NCBI GenBank assembly: GCA_029931535.1
Contig: JAQPZY010001684.1
Location: forward strand, 6,975,501 to 7,039,500
Source: Margaritifera margaritifera
Taxonomy: Eukaryota; Mollusca; Bivalvia; Unionida; Margaritiferidae
Reading direction: 5' to 3'
DNA length: 64,000 nt
Below are positions 48,842 through 62,269 of the stretch, one piece after another. The notes under the pieces were generated by a model. It made no database searches and had not been told where the DNA came from. It worked only from the letters and a program-made list of their open reading frames with translations. Both the position numbers and the translations under genes were made by a program. The number at the start of each line of letters is the position of its first letter. Position 1 is the first letter of the stretch.

Positions 48842-49280
48842 TAGTTTGTGATTACATATCAAAGAGGAAAACAACGAAACAATGAAACGACCAAAATGTA
48901 TAAAATGGGTGATTTTTAAATTACTTGGGAATTTCGGTCTCTTTTTTGTTTACAGATTATTTGTAAAATTTCAGAGTTTCTCTGTAAGTTGCAAAATTAA
49001 CAACTTCTTTTAAATTGAATTACTTGCTCCATTTAAATTAAATGGGCAGTAATTGCTCAATTTTCTTGTACGATAGTTTATCAGAAATAAGGACCTTAAT
49101 GTTATGAACACAAATGTCCTGATTATGATTAATGTGTATTTTTAAATTACTTATATTCTTATGTAACTGTTCACTCCAGTGTTTGAGAGTACACGTTCGA
49201 CGATTTATGCAGAAATAAAGTTAATTTACATGAAAATAGAAGCGTCAGGCATATCAGTACATGTAATCAGTACCTAAATT
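47430..49280. other. non-coding stretch with two AT tracts
   Basis: Very AT-rich. (AT)n tracts lie at 48479-48515 and 48756-48839. No gene recognised. Confidence 0.45.
48756..48839. repeat. (AT)n microsatellite
   Basis: Uninterrupted AT tract of about 84 bp. A shorter one of 37 bp lies at 48479-48515. Confidence 0.97.
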
Positions 49281-49283
49281 GTC

Positions 49284-49530
49284 GGCGCCCTGGGTGGCCG
49301 AGTGGTCTAAGGCGCTCGCCTTTACAGATCACTTAAATCTCACCTCTCTCCGCGTGAGTTCGAGTCTCGGGCTCTGCCAATGTGGGTATGTGAGAAAGCT
49401 TGCCAGTAGCTTCCCGTGGGTCAGTGATTCTTCCCGGGGTTTTCCCTGGTTCATCCACCACCAGATATACTGGCCGCCATTTGTAACCTGTTATGTGCTG
49501 AAAAATGGCGTTAAACCCACAAAAAAAAAC
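49284..49530 (+). mobile_element. tRNA-derived SINE, bivalve type
   Basis: The head resembles a tRNA with a class II-like variable region: ggtggccgagtggtctaagg holds box A (49295-49307 region), and gttcgagtctc near 49358 holds box B. The body follows with cccgtgggtcagtgattctt and ttcatccaccaccagatata, then the 3' end ggcgttaaaccc and an A-run. This head-body-tail form, including the GGCGTTAAACCC end, is common among bivalve SINEs. RNA polymerase III would transcribe it from the internal boxes. Compared with a tRNA gene the acceptor and anticodon arms do not pair properly. No clear target duplication was found. Confidence 0.85.
49290..49370 (+). promoter_or_regulatory. internal Pol III promoter (boxes A and B) of the SINE
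   Basis: Box A tggccgagtgg and box B gttcgagtc lie about 50 bp apart, within the working range for type 2 Pol III promoters. Confidence 0.7.
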
Positions 49531-49539
49531 CTTAATCGA

Positions 49540-50940
49540 CCCTGGAAAGGTCTATACTCGAGTAAACATTCCTAACACAACGTGACAGCGGAGCAAGTTA
49601 GTGACAATGTCTAAATCGAAACACCCAAGTTGCATATGGAAGTCACTATTGTTCCACAGGTGGCAAAGACTTTGAAGTTGTCTTATTTTTTATTACCTGC
49701 TGCCACGTAGGTCTGTTAGAACTATGGGTGATTGTTTATCTTTATCTTGTGAATGCAAGAACTTAATATTGAATAAGGCATAGAAAACACACAGACACAC
49801 ACACACAGACAGACAGACACACGCCAGATGTCTGGACTCACAATCGCTTGGATTTCAGGATATTTTTTAGTTAGAACAACACTCATACTAACTCCTCCAT
49901 CGGCACTCACATATAAGCGAACATTAGGCATTGTTCACGTGGCCGTGGGTGCTGCACATAGTCTGTACTTTTTCTTCTTTTCTCAAACCTAAGAATGCAA
50001 ACTTTTCATGTTCAGAAAAACACATTATATATAAAAACTCACCTTTTCTTTTAAAATATCTATCAGTATGGGGGAACAGGAACACAAGTTGCGTCCTAAA
50101 TATTTGTCAAACGATTCAGTTGGCTTAACTATTGAATTAACTTGGCTCAGCTAGTACATTATATAGATATCTACAAAGCCTTCCGTTGTAATATAGGGAA
50201 TTCTACAACAATGAAGTAAATCTGAATATTAATTTAAAATATTCCCCAAATTAAAATAAAACTTTAGAATATAATTGCTTGATAAAATAATGTATTCAGG
50301 GTTAAGTGTTACAACTTCCCAACTTCTTTCTTTCATTGTTGTCTCATAAAGATACTTTTAGTTAAAAAATGTATTTTCCCTTGTGGTTTCCATCATTTAT
50401 AATATGCCAGTAACCCCTTCCGCTTGCTTTCTAGGAACCCGGAAATGGGGTAGGGGACGCCTAATATTTCTACAACCATTTAACGTCGAATGCATGAAAA
50501 TTGATTTTGTAAAATACAGAAAGAAATGCTTTATGACCCACAACTCAAGATGTTTTATCCGTATGTATTCATTGCTTTTAATAAGTCTATCTTTCAAAAC
50601 AACCAATTGAAATACTATTCCATTCATAAAATAATATCACTTTGGTATGTGTACTCTACACAGTCAAAATGTTTAAGCTGCTTGGCTTTCTCATTTACGT
50701 CCAAATCCCGTAGAACTTAACTCTCGAAATACCGGAAACCCAACACTTACACTGTTAAAGTAGGTGCAGCAATGCATATGAGGCATGATTTGTATGTGAA
50801 TAGTCATGGACACGAGGAGGAACAACGTGAAAAGTATTACTGGCGGATTGCCTCACCCCCTTTATCCATTTCTACCGTGCCCAAAAAAGGAATGTCTATT
50901 TTAATAGAAAATTATAGATATGAAAATTTGTTATCTAATA
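49540..50940. other. non-coding stretch, no gene recognised
   Basis: A short (CA/GACA)n tract lies at 49787-49822. The other sequence is AT-rich with no recognisable frame. Confidence 0.4.
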
Positions 50941-50943
50941 ATG

Positions 50944-51052
50944 GTATGTATGTATGTATGTATGTATGTATGTATGTATGTATGTATGTATGTATGTATG
51001 TATGTATGTATGTATGTATGTATGTATGTATGTATGTATGTATGTATGTATG
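50944..51052. repeat. (TATG)n tetranucleotide repeat
   Basis: About 27 uninterrupted TATG units, ending in tgtgtatatata. Confidence 0.97.
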
Positions 51053-51159
51053 TGTATATATATAATATACTATAGACAAACAATATATTTTCACGTCTGA
51101 TTTTGCAACCAATAACATTAGCTTTGATGAGAAGTTGGTATGTCAAACAGTCAACTAAA

Positions 51160-52430
51160 AGCATATACAGATAGTACAATTTGACTATTTTAAACACAAA
51201 AATGCATACACATTACACATAAAGCATATTCAGATAGTGCAAGATGAGTATTTTAGACATAAAAATGCACACAGATTGCACATAAAGCATAAAGCATATA
51301 CAGATAGTGCAACATGAGTATTTTAGACATAAAGATGCATACACGTTACACATAAAGCATATTCAGATAGTGCAACATGAGTATTTTAGATATAAAAATG
51401 CATGCCCATTACACATAAAGCATATACAGATAGTGCAACATGAGTATTTTAGACATAAAGATGCATGCCCATTATTCATAAAGCATATACAGATAGTGCA
51501 ACATGAGTATTTTAGATATAAAAATGCATACACGTTACACATAAAGCATATTCAGATAGTGCAACATGAGTATTAGATATAAAAATGCATGCCCATTACA
51601 CATAAAGCATATACAGATAGTGCAACATGAGTATTAGATATAAAAATGCATGCCCATTACACATAAAGCATATACAGATAGTGCAACATGAGTATTAGAT
51701 ATAAAAATGCATGCCCATTACACATAAAGCATATTCAGATAGTGCAACATGAGTATTAGATATAAAAATGCATGCCCATTACACATAAAGCATATACAGA
51801 TAGTGCAACATGAGTATTAGATATAAAAATGCATGCCCATTACACATAAAGCATATACAGATAGTGCAACATGAGTATTTTAGACATAAAGATGCATGCC
51901 CATTACACATAAAGCATATTCAGATAGTGCAACATGAGTATTTTAGATATAAAAATGCATGCCCATTACACATAAAGCATATTCAGATAGTGCAACATGA
52001 GTATTTTAGATATAAAAATGCATGCCCATTACACATAAAGCATATTCAGATAGTGCAACATGAGTATTTTAGATATAAAAATGCATGCCCATTACACATA
52101 AAGCATATTCAGATAGTGCAACATGAGTATTTTAGATATAAAAATGCATGCCCATTACACATAAAGCATATACAGATAGTGCAACATGAGTATTAGATAT
52201 AAAAATGCATGCCCATTACACATAAAGCATATTCAGATAGTGCAACATGAGTATTAGATATAAAAATGCATGCCCATTACACATAAAGCATATACAGATA
52301 GTGCAACATGAGTATTTTAGACATAAAGATGCATACCCATTATACATAAAGCATATACAGATAGTGCAACATGAGTATTTTAGACATAAAGATGCATACC
52401 CATTATACATAAAGCATATATACATTGTTA
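51160..52430. repeat. 63/61-bp minisatellite, about 20 copies
   Basis: The unit reads cataaagcatattcagatag, tgcaacatgagtattttaga, tataaaaatgcatgcccatt and aca: 63 bp. A 61-bp variant lacks two T in gtattttaga and occurs in clusters (about 51570-51840 and 52180-52260). Variable positions (attcag/atacag, tatata/cataaa, gcatgccc/gcataca) form a mosaic along the array. The 63-bp form is open in one frame as a 21-residue repeat, but the 61-bp copies break it, so it is not taken as coding. The first copies (51160-51300) are the most diverged. Confidence 0.97.
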
Positions 52431-52689
52431 TACACTGATACATAACATGGATATTTAAAACTACGATTTAAACACACATTGTAGAGTTATTTTGAGATCT
52501 ATATAATGATAACATACACGCAGAATACATACTTATTATATATACTGACTTTTTTCTCCATTAACTTTGCATTGTCAGAATCGTGCAGTATTTCTCCATA
52601 CTGCACGACACGTGTGTCTAAAAATAGTATCGTGTGTTAGGAACTACTTTTTATTGTAAACAAACAATGTACGCAAATGTAGCAGACAC

Positions 52690-53200
52690 CGGAACTTTTG
52701 CTTTATTAGATTTGTCTGTGGATGAACTAAGCAAGCTGACTGAGCCATTTTATATTTGAGATGATAAAGCTGACGATGTCGTCGAGTTCATTGAGTCACA
52801 AAAGAAATATTCAACCAAGCAAGCGACTGAACGTGATATTCGAAATATCCAGCGGTGGCTTTATGATAACAAACGTGAAACATGCAGTTTTGAAAATATC
52901 GATCTCATCATTTAAAACTTATTTAGCTTATGCTTCAGATTATGAACCGTGCTCTCTAGAGTCTATCAAAAATAGCATAGAAAGGTATCTTAAGGCCAAA
53001 GGATATTCTCTCTCAGAGACCGCCCATTTTATAAGACAGTCCAAGCACTAAATTCGAAAAAAATACAACTAAAGAAGGCGGGTTTTGATATAAAAGCAAG
53101 TGCCTCAGAGCCAATTAGCCAAGATATCGAAGAAGCCTTATTTTCCGCTGGCGAAATGGGCTCTTACACCCCAGTCGCTTTGCAATTTTCCCTGTTTTAA
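52690..53200 (+). pseudogene. DUF3504 / Crypton-type tyrosine recombinase relic
   Basis: Plus-strand reading from about 52770 gives VVEFIESQKKYSTKQATERD then IRNIQRWLYDNKRET. A neighbouring frame then gives SFKTYLAYASDYEPCSLES and IKNSIERYLKAKGYS, and a third KKAGFDIKASASEPISQDIE then EALFSAGEMG. These follow in order the N-terminal blocks of DUF3504 proteins, the domain of Crypton-derived genes and KCTD1-like recombinases (T-x-x-DI-x-x-F-x-x-WL-x-x-x-x-E-x-R; YEP-x-x-L-x-x-x-x-x-S-x-x-RYL). At least two frameshifts and an early stop break it, and the catalytic C-terminal part is not readable. It is a dead fragment. Confidence 0.7.
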
Positions 53201-54115
53201 TTTTTGAGGAAATTTTCTGATTTATAGTACAAGTCATATAGGTCATGTAGGTGGGGTCCCTCCAACAAAGATCATGCAAGTGACTACATAAAAATATGTC
53301 ATCTAAAGCTGGTAATAAGAATGGCAATAAATGTACTTACGTTTCTACATCTTAAATTTCTTCAAAATGTACTGTCTGATCCACGGCGCGAAATTGCACT
53401 GCAATCTAGACTACATTTCCTAGAGAAATCACATTTCAAAGGACAATTTACTGCACTCCAAATACGAAATGAATTTTATATTCCCTAACAAACAAAAAAA
53501 AAATTTGATCCTGCATCTTCTTGAGAATTCGAATGAAAGAATTTCATATTTTGTCCACCTTATGATTCCAAACTATCAATGGCAGAACAGAAACACATGT
53601 GTAGCTTGCTGTCAAGGGCAGTCCCTCCAGCTACATTGTACATCGTACAGAATCGACCCAGTTAATAACTCTAGTCCAACAACAACTAAAAGAGCAGAAT
53701 TTAGTTGGATCGACACAAAAACAAAATCGCTCCATTTCAGACCAACTGGGAAAGTTGTTCCAAGGCGCAGTAATTCACAATATGACTCTAAATTTAAATT
53801 TTAAATAGACCAAAATGAGATTTCTTTTTGAAACGAATGACTGATCGCGCGGTACGCAACGAAGCTCAAAGGTCGCTGCACGGTGTCTTGTGCGCATGAA
53901 TAATGTTGCTGTGTATTTGTTTAACTACGTTTGTGTATTTACTTTGGAATCTAGCAGAAATTCAATTACTTTGTTTCTTGTAGTGTGTTCTTTTTGTTAT
54001 TCAACCTTAGGCAGAAAAGCAAAATGAATATATAATAAAAAGGTTAGTAAATTTGTATAGGAAAATAAGAACTCGTTTTTTCTGAGCAATACTGAACTCT
54101 TAAAGTCGTGCAGTA
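53200..54115. other. non-coding stretch, possible further Crypton debris
   Basis: An open frame at 53469-53804 (plus, 111 codons) has no motif I recognise. It may be the decayed middle of the recombinase relic or unrelated. Confidence 0.3.
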
Positions 54116-54125
54116 TAGCTCAGAA

Positions 54126-54302
54126 CAGGGCTGTACTGGGTAAGCAACTCGGTCCTGGACTTATCTGCCGGGACAGGCCCGGGGTTTTGCTCACACCAGT
54201 AAAACACCGGTAAAAACGGATTTTTTTGACGGCCCACCGGTCCACCGATGCGGCGGCCCACCGGGATTTGTCCCGGTATGCCCAATGGCCAGTACAGCAC
54301 TG
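54126..54302. mobile_element. hAT-type MITE, 177 bp, TSD GCTCAGAA
   Basis: The element begins CAGGGCTGTACTGGG and ends CCAGTACAGCACTG, imperfect terminal inverted repeats of about 14 bp. Perfect 8-bp direct repeats GCTCAGAA flank it at 54118-54125 and 54303-54310. Eight-base duplications and CAG...CTG ends are the marks of hAT insertions. It is far too short to code for transposase, and its GC-rich interior (tgccgggacaggcccgggg, ggcccaccggtccaccg) is foreign to the AT-rich flank. It must have been moved by a transposase encoded elsewhere. Confidence 0.85.
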
Positions 54303-54392
54303 GCTCAGAAACACTTGTTAATATTTTCCCATACAAATGCAGTAACCTATAAATACAATACATAGATAATTACATACTAGTGCAAGTATCAG

Positions 54393-54499
54393 CATACATA
54401 CATACATACATACATACATACATACATACATACATACATACATACATACATACATACATACATACATACATACAAACATACATACATACATACATACAT
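54393..54499. repeat. (CATA)n tetranucleotide repeat
   Basis: About 26 CATA units with one interruption near 54473. Confidence 0.97.
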
Positions 54500-54813
54500 G
54501 CTAGTACGAGTACTTGGGTACACACATACCTGCTTTTTGTGTTGTTTTTGTTGTTTTTTTATTTTAAAATTAAAAAATCTAAAATTCAAAGCATTCAAAT
54601 TGGGGCAAGAAAATTACCGAAAGATATAAACGCATGCTACGCAGAAAAGGATAGCCACTGCAAAAACAAGAGGCTAAAATGATAAAATCTACATAACTGT
54701 CAACAGTTACTACGCATTGCAGTAGAAACACTGAAGCTGAGCAAAACTTAAAAGCCTTAATAATAATTTTTTTAAAGAGAAAGAAAAAGCTTTTTGCTGT
54801 GTATGTGTGGTGT

Positions 54814-54815
<2 letters not shown>

Positions 54816-54889
<74 letters not shown>
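54816..54889. repeat. (CA)n microsatellite
   Basis: Uninterrupted CA tract of about 74 bp. Confidence 0.97.
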
Positions 54890-54893
<4 letters not shown>

Positions 54894-54899
54894 CCAATA

Positions 54900-55316
54900 G
54901 GAATTAGTACATCGAATCTTCCTTTGGCAGGCTATTCCAGATCTGGGAAACACATAAACTTAAACGAGGTCTTGTCATACCTTTCTGTTCTAAGATCCAA
55001 AATATTATCGTGCCTGAAATTATGAGATTTTTAGTCTTTGAACAAGGTTAGGCAGATATCTGGGTGCCATTCCATATATACGTTTGTATAAACTTCTAAT
55101 GCCATGGCTCGAAGTAGTTTTAAAGGGCGTGTTGAGAGAGAGTACCAAGTAATGTACATTATTGTGACTGTCAATTCTAAACAGGGCTTTGAAGGATTTA
55201 AAAGGGGAAAGGTGAGATTTTTTTTTATTTTGGCCTATTTCTGAACTGTTAAAAAAAACGCTTGGTTTCTTTTTTGTATAAGTTTGAATTATATGAAATA
55301 AACGCGAATTTTTCAT
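54900..55316 (-). pseudogene. LINE reverse transcriptase C-terminal relic
   Basis: The minus-strand frame 55316-55020 includes SLYKRIYGMAPRYLPNLVQR. It resembles the L-x-x-K-x-x-x-G-x-AP-x-YL-x-x-L-x-x block near the C-terminus of many animal non-LTR reverse transcriptases. After a stop the sequence goes on near 54960-55015 with NILDLRTERYDK in another frame, in the place of the usual RSS..L-x-VP-x-x-x-T block. The catalytic core is not present. The call rests on a single motif. Confidence 0.5.
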
Positions 55317-55414
55317 TTATAGACAGATCTGATGACTCATTTAACAGAGCATCTTTGGTTAGCTGATTAAGGTTTTAAATCAACTTTACACGTTGTTGAC
55401 CAAAAGTAAAATAA

Positions 55415-56687
<1,273 letters not shown>

Positions 56688-56689
56688 AT

Positions 56690-57400
56690 ATATATATAAG
56701 TCAAGGTCGAGTATAACAGAAATATATTCTTTCAAGGGTTTTTCGAGTGAATTTGTATTTAAGTGCTTTAAGGACACCAATATTGCGGGTCATGAACAGC
56801 TGTAGACAGTAATTTCCCGTATTTTTCCCAATGATTCGCTATCTCCTCCGTAGCGATTCGCTCTAGAAGGAAGTACTGTTCACTTTTAATCTCGCTGTTT
56901 ATTCCTTTTTATTTATTTATTTATTTTTGTTCCATGCTTTTCTTTCCTCCCTCTTTTCTAAACTTTCTACACAATGTTGGACACAATTTACTTAACAATT
57001 TCTCCTTTAAACTGCTATCTTTTTCATTATCCTTGTCTCTTACCTACTCCCTCGTTGTTCTTCTTCTTGCTTCATGTACATTAGCTAAATGCTAATGTTT
57101 AATCAAGAGATTCTTCACTTTGGCTGTTCAATTATGTTAATTTTTTGTCAATAAAATTTAATTTCATCCACTATATATTTATATATTTTTACAATTTTTG
57201 TATCATAAAAAGAGAAGAACATAAGAAGCCATTGGCTTTTGTTTTTAATCCTTTCCCTGCTATACTGTACTTCTTGTAATCACAAATTGTTGAAATAAAA
57301 TATATTTAAAATAAACACGTTGATCAATTTTGAGGCAGATGCAAGGAAGTTATCGATATGTTGTGCCTTTTGCTAAATAACTCCAAGGTGTTTACGATTG
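56690..57400. other. non-coding stretch
   Basis: AT- and pyrimidine-rich sequence. Several AATAAA-like motifs near 57150-57310. No gene recognised. Confidence 0.4.
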
Positions 57401-57429
57401 TCTTCTAATAGTAAGAGCTAATTTTTAAA

Positions 57430-58230
57430 GTTTAGTTTAGGAAATGCCGGTTCTAATTTACGCGAAACTAGCAGCGCTTCAGTTTTGGTTGGATTGAAGT
57501 CTACCAGCCATTGTTTTGACCAAATATCAATGGTATGTTAATCTGTATCAGGTATTTATTCTATTTCAGATGTGTTTTTAGATGCATGTGATAATGAGCT
57601 ATCGTCTGCAAAGAGTCTGGTCGTGCTTACAAGATCATCACTTATGTCGTTGATGAAAAATAATAAATAATAGCGGGCCTAACACAAATCCCTTCAATAA
57701 TGTACCGAGTAGTAGATTCTACTGTATTTACAAAGACAGTTTGAGCTATGCTGGTTAAATAGTCTCTGATCCATTCAACAAAAAGGATATCGATACCGCC
57801 GCTCTTTAATTTATGTAATTTATGTATTAGTCTTTTGTACCAGACACGATCAAATGCTTTGCAAATATCACAGAAGACTACACACGTCTTCCTTTTTGTC
57901 AAAGGGAAGTGCATTTAGTATGAAATAATTCCATGAGCTGGAAAACCGTTGAGTTTTTGGGAGGAAATCTTGATTGATATATATAAAAAAGAATTATTTG
58001 TGTGTAAGTGATTGTACAAATATTTAAACACAATTGTTTTGAACACTTTCCTAACACAACTTAGTAATGAGATAGGTCTGTAATTCTAATGATCACTTGT
58101 TCTACCCTTTTTGTACACAATCCTTACGTTTGCCGTTTTCCATAAGGTCGCATATGAGTTTGTATCTAAAGACATCTCGGAAAGGACACAGATTAGTGTG
58201 GGAATAAAACTTCATTCTAAGACATTTTTT
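57430..58230 (-). pseudogene. non-LTR reverse transcriptase relic
   Basis: On the minus strand, from high to low coordinate: WKTANVRIVYKKGRTSDH, stop, NYRPISLLSCVRKVFKTIVF (about 58000-58150); then VVFCDICKAFDRVWYKRLI (57830-57890), the first catalytic block; then WIRDYLTSIAQTVFVN (57720-57780). Then a degraded GI-CVRPAIIYYFSSTT stands for the usual GVPQGSVLGPLLF and the FADD region, and NNGWLTSIQPKLKR lies near 57500. The catalytic DD is missing and stops and frameshifts are present. Block order fits a Jockey/CR1-type LINE. The 5' and 3' ends were not defined. Confidence 0.8.
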
Positions 58231-60370
58231 TTTTTTATAAAAAGTTAAAGTGTGTATTTATTTCTCCTAATGACCGTTTTAATCGCCTACCCAGCGGTCT
58301 GCGTTCTTTCATTGACGTTTATATCTCGAGTTCAATATGCAAAGAATGTCTTGAGACCCTGCACCAATGAATATAGGATAAATGTACTGGTTAACAGTTC
58401 AACGTTGTCGTTGGCAGCTTCACCTTTGGTTCTCATGTGCAGGAAACACGTTTCATATATATGTGCACTCTCTGCCATACAAGGAAACAGTTAACATATT
58501 CGTACTCACGGTCAATATTTACGGTTATCTTATTTGATTTTACTTATCCTCTTTTCTGGGCATAACTGGGTGGAGGAAGAAGCTACAGAGGAAGAATACA
58601 ACGTGAGGCTATTCTAACACAGATGAAAATTCGTCGAAAGTAACAACGTTGCCGCAGTAAAGACCAATCATTTCCATTTAGGTATTATGGTATTGCGGAC
58701 TGCTTTCAAAAACTACTTATCGCCGAAACTGAAGTGCTTGACCGACCACATGCAAGGACTACTCACCTCCGAAACTGATGAGTTTGACAACGGAAGTGCT
58801 CCAATCAGCATGGTGAATTGTACGTTTTTGTATGCGAAATATATTACTTAGTTCAATTTACAATCAAGACGTATATTAGATTGACTTTAGAAAGTCATCA
58901 CAACAAACAAAGAAGAAGAAAACCTAATTAAGTATGAAAAATAACGATTGTTAGTATCTAAGGACAGATATATTTCCTAAATAGGAAAATAAAATAGTTC
59001 CAAATGTGGTATTGCCACGTTGGTGATATCCTCTCTTTTAGACTGATCCCATTTTAGATCAAGATCCCATTATCAAATATATAATTAAGTGATAATAATA
59101 AGAATATAAAATGATATACCGTCGGAAATCTTGAAGTTTTTGTGATATTTTGACGGTATTGTGACTTCATGATGCTCCCAATCTGTTTTTCGATAAACAG
59201 TACTTAAGTAATTGATATTGCTTGGGAGATAAGTATGTAACTTCCGGTAAGCTATTAAGATGGGACGTTTTTCAGTCGCCAACTCGTTGAAAATCTTCAA
59301 TCCGATGCTACGGCATTCTTCCAGGAATCTCACCGAGTCAGTCTCTTTTTAAAATATTGACATATTAAAAGGAATTGACACGTCAACTACTGTGATGTGG
59401 TGATCCCAGTGGACTGTTGACCAGTCAGATTGCTATTTATATGTGGATCATTGCATAATCAGTCACGCACTCCTTTGTCTGAAACATCCGCGAGAGCACT
59501 CTGAAACCATATATCGAGCAAATTCATATTGTCATGACTTTGCTTTCTTTTGCGCAAGATGATTCATCCACACTGTATATATTCATCAAAATAAGTGAAA
59601 AGTTATAATAAAAGACAATAAGTCAGAAACGTTTCAATACTCGGTTATGGGAACTGTTTTAAAAACTCAACTTATGTCAGAAGTAGTATCTGGTGACAGC
59701 AATGATATAAGAGAAAACGGGAATTACTGAGGTGCAATGTTATACTCTCGTGACGTAATCGTATTCAACCTCCCCTATTTCCGAAATAGATGAAGAAAGT
59801 ATAGTAAAAAATATGGCATATTTTAAAATAAACAAACAAACAAACAAATTTTTTGACTTTATTTTAAAAAGTCTTCATTAAATATATTGAAGAATGTTAT
59901 GTATCTGACACATGACGTCCCATAATTTCTTAGGCAAGATGGCGATTGACAAGACGTTTTACCATCAACGTCGAACATATTTGGAACACGTGGAATTTAT
60001 AGGAGAACATAATACCTGGCTGATATGTTCCCCTTTCTAGTATACGGAACAGTGTTAGAATTGTGACAGGAGAGCATATAAAGCTGATTTGAGGATTGAG
60101 GAACCTGAAACTCAATTTTGTTGATGTCCACATATACTTGAGAACAGCATACTCTTCAATTTTGTTTAAAATTTTTAATTTTTTGGGGGGTAACATTTTA
60201 AAGATTTTGTTAATGCAGTATTAATGATAGCATTGCACATACAGACAAACGTATTGTATCATATATAAGATGACTAAATATACTAATTTGTTCAAAAGTA
60301 TGCTGTTCAGTCATGCCTAATGCAAACTTTCCTACTTTCAAATTGAAATATATTTTGGGGAGATTCTGAC
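58230..60370. other. 2.1-kb stretch without recognised gene
   Basis: AT-rich. Open frames at 58252-58494 (plus), 59085-59333 and 59930-60196 (minus) have no motif I recognise. The 59085-59333 frame looks the most protein-like in composition but has no relatives I can name. Confidence 0.35.
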
Positions 60371-60376
60371 ACAAAG

Positions 60377-60552
60377 TTTTAGGTGTATATATAATCTTTC
60401 TTGTACGCATTTATTTAGGTGTACGTATAATGTTTCTTGTACGCATTTATTTAGGTGTAAATAAAATGTTTCTTGTACGCATTTATTTAGGTGCAAATAT
60501 AATGTTTCTTGTAGGCATTTATTTAGGTGTAACTAGAATGTTTCTTGTTTTT
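60377..60552. repeat. 36/37-bp minisatellite, about 5 copies
   Basis: The unit reads tttaggtgtaaataaaatgt then ttcttgtacgcattta. Copies differ at the ataaaatg positions. Confidence 0.93.
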
Positions 60553-60559
60553 CCTGTCA

Positions 60560-61959
60560 CTCTGTAACAACATGTTTTAGTAAAGTATTTTTTAGTATGT
60601 GTATACTTCTTCTAATCTTCTTATAATCATTGACAACGAATTCAAGTATTAGTGATTAAAACGTCCGACTTTAAAGGTGTTGTCTACTTGTGATATTGAA
60701 TGACCTTCACACTCTTAAGACAATAATAAATATTGACTGCTATAAGCCGACTACTAAGATACACAAAACACACTAGAAATCAAATAAACACGCACATGGA
60801 CACACACACAGAGGAGGAACATGGTAGTTTTATATATTTGTTTTTCTCTTGCTAAATGTTTTATGGGTCTACATACAATGCAAATTCGAATTCGATGAGC
60901 AATGTTTGCAAAGCCTAGTTACAATTTGGACATTCTTGTGTTTATACATCCCATCGCCTTGCCTGCAAGCACCAACCCCTATTCCAATCTCGACCATGCA
61001 CGCATCACCAAACAATGATGATATAAAGTCGGTTGTATAGGTACTCGTACGACCCAGTAATTATATATATTGTTACGGAATTATATATCATTTTTCTTTT
61101 AATAATGGTATAGGTTTATGATCTCTGCATAATAGTCTAACAGCTGTCGTCTTGCAGAAAGTACATATACAGTATTTCAATGTGACTCAGCACATTAGGT
61201 CGTGGGAAGAATTGAAGCTTGTAGCATTAGTGTATCACGTGGCTTAGCGCGTGAGAATTGAACTTCTGACCTAGATTCTATGAGCAAATACTTTATTGAC
61301 TATTAAAAACGTTGGTACACTGGCACTTTAGAGATGTCAGGCATAACCTTGTTTCTGATTGGTTTGGAGAAGGTTGTTTCTAGAAGGATTAAATGGATTT
61401 TTATTTCGATTCTGAGTATTAAGAAGATATATAATAGGATTCATCGCAGCATTCTAGCATTCTTCATAGCTACACTGGATTGAGAGGTCATAAACGAATT
61501 TGGCTCATTTTGTGTGTGGATATTCTACTTTTGTGATATATATCATCATACAGTGCATTTAAGATTCAGTACTGTGTCTTAAACTCTAATAATTATACAG
61601 CTCTGTGGAATTATCGGAAACATTTATAGAACTTGTGTTATTCCATATTCACAAGGACTATTTGGAAGTTATAAAACTTGGATATACTTGATTCTTATTA
61701 ACACATCAGTACAGCAAAGGTTTCATTCGGAACCTACTTCATTCGGAATATTTGGATTAACTTCCGGATCAGTGAACTTTAGAACAATTTAGGACTTTTA
61801 AGGATATTCTATACTGTAAGTTATTTTTAATTCTTTTACTTTGATTGTTTGTTGAAATATTTTAATATTTTAGGAAATTAAATATTTGTATTTTAAATCT
61901 TGAAAGCTTGTTTGAGTCTTTTCTTTTGTTACATTACCCCTAATCGTAACAATATATAT

Positions 61960-61960
<1 letters not shown>
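60560..61960. other. non-coding stretch, no gene recognised
   Basis: AT-rich. The 60849-61040 frame has no motif. Nothing else stands out before the (GA)n tract. Confidence 0.4.

Positions 61961-61962
<2 letters not shown>

Positions 61963-62012
<50 letters not shown>
61963..62012. repeat. (GA)n microsatellite
   Basis: About 50 bp of GA with one AA interruption. Confidence 0.96.
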
Positions 62013-62269
62013 TTAATGATACATCAAAAGATATATGATATATTTAAATACAGACGTTTCGAAAATGCTTTAGGAGTCTATGACAATACTGTTAAATAGG
62101 AAAATAATTTCACAAACAAAAACAAAAACAATGAAAAGCAACGGTCTAACTTAATTGAACAAGCTGAACTTATTTAAAAAAGGTAATTTATCTATTATTT
62201 ATTTCAGATAATTTTTCTATTTTAAAATAATAAATACTATTCAATGTTGTATTTTATTTTTCCTGCATA

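Noticed and set aside
49284..49370. Possible functional tRNA gene
   Set aside because: Box A and box B are present, but the arms do not fold as a tRNA and a SINE body with A-rich end follows.
51810..52196. 128-codon frame with a 21-residue repeat
   Set aside because: It is the translation of the 63-bp minisatellite. The 61-bp copies break the frame and nothing protein-like flanks it.
51160..52430. Regular direct repeats resembling a CRISPR array
   Set aside because: The copies are contiguous with no unique spacers, and the sequence is animal DNA.
54100..54363. 87-codon minus-strand frame rich in Gly, Pro and Arg
   Set aside because: It lies over the GC-rich hAT-type MITE and is not conserved coding sequence.
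58252..58494. 80-codon plus-strand frame with a hydrophobic start resembling a signal peptide
   Set aside because: It lies next to the decayed reverse transcriptase with no recognised domain; a hydrophobic start in AT-rich DNA is weak evidence.
59085..59333. 82-codon minus-strand frame with protein-like composition
   Set aside because: No recognisable motif, no clear splice sites or partner exons nearby; kept only as a note.
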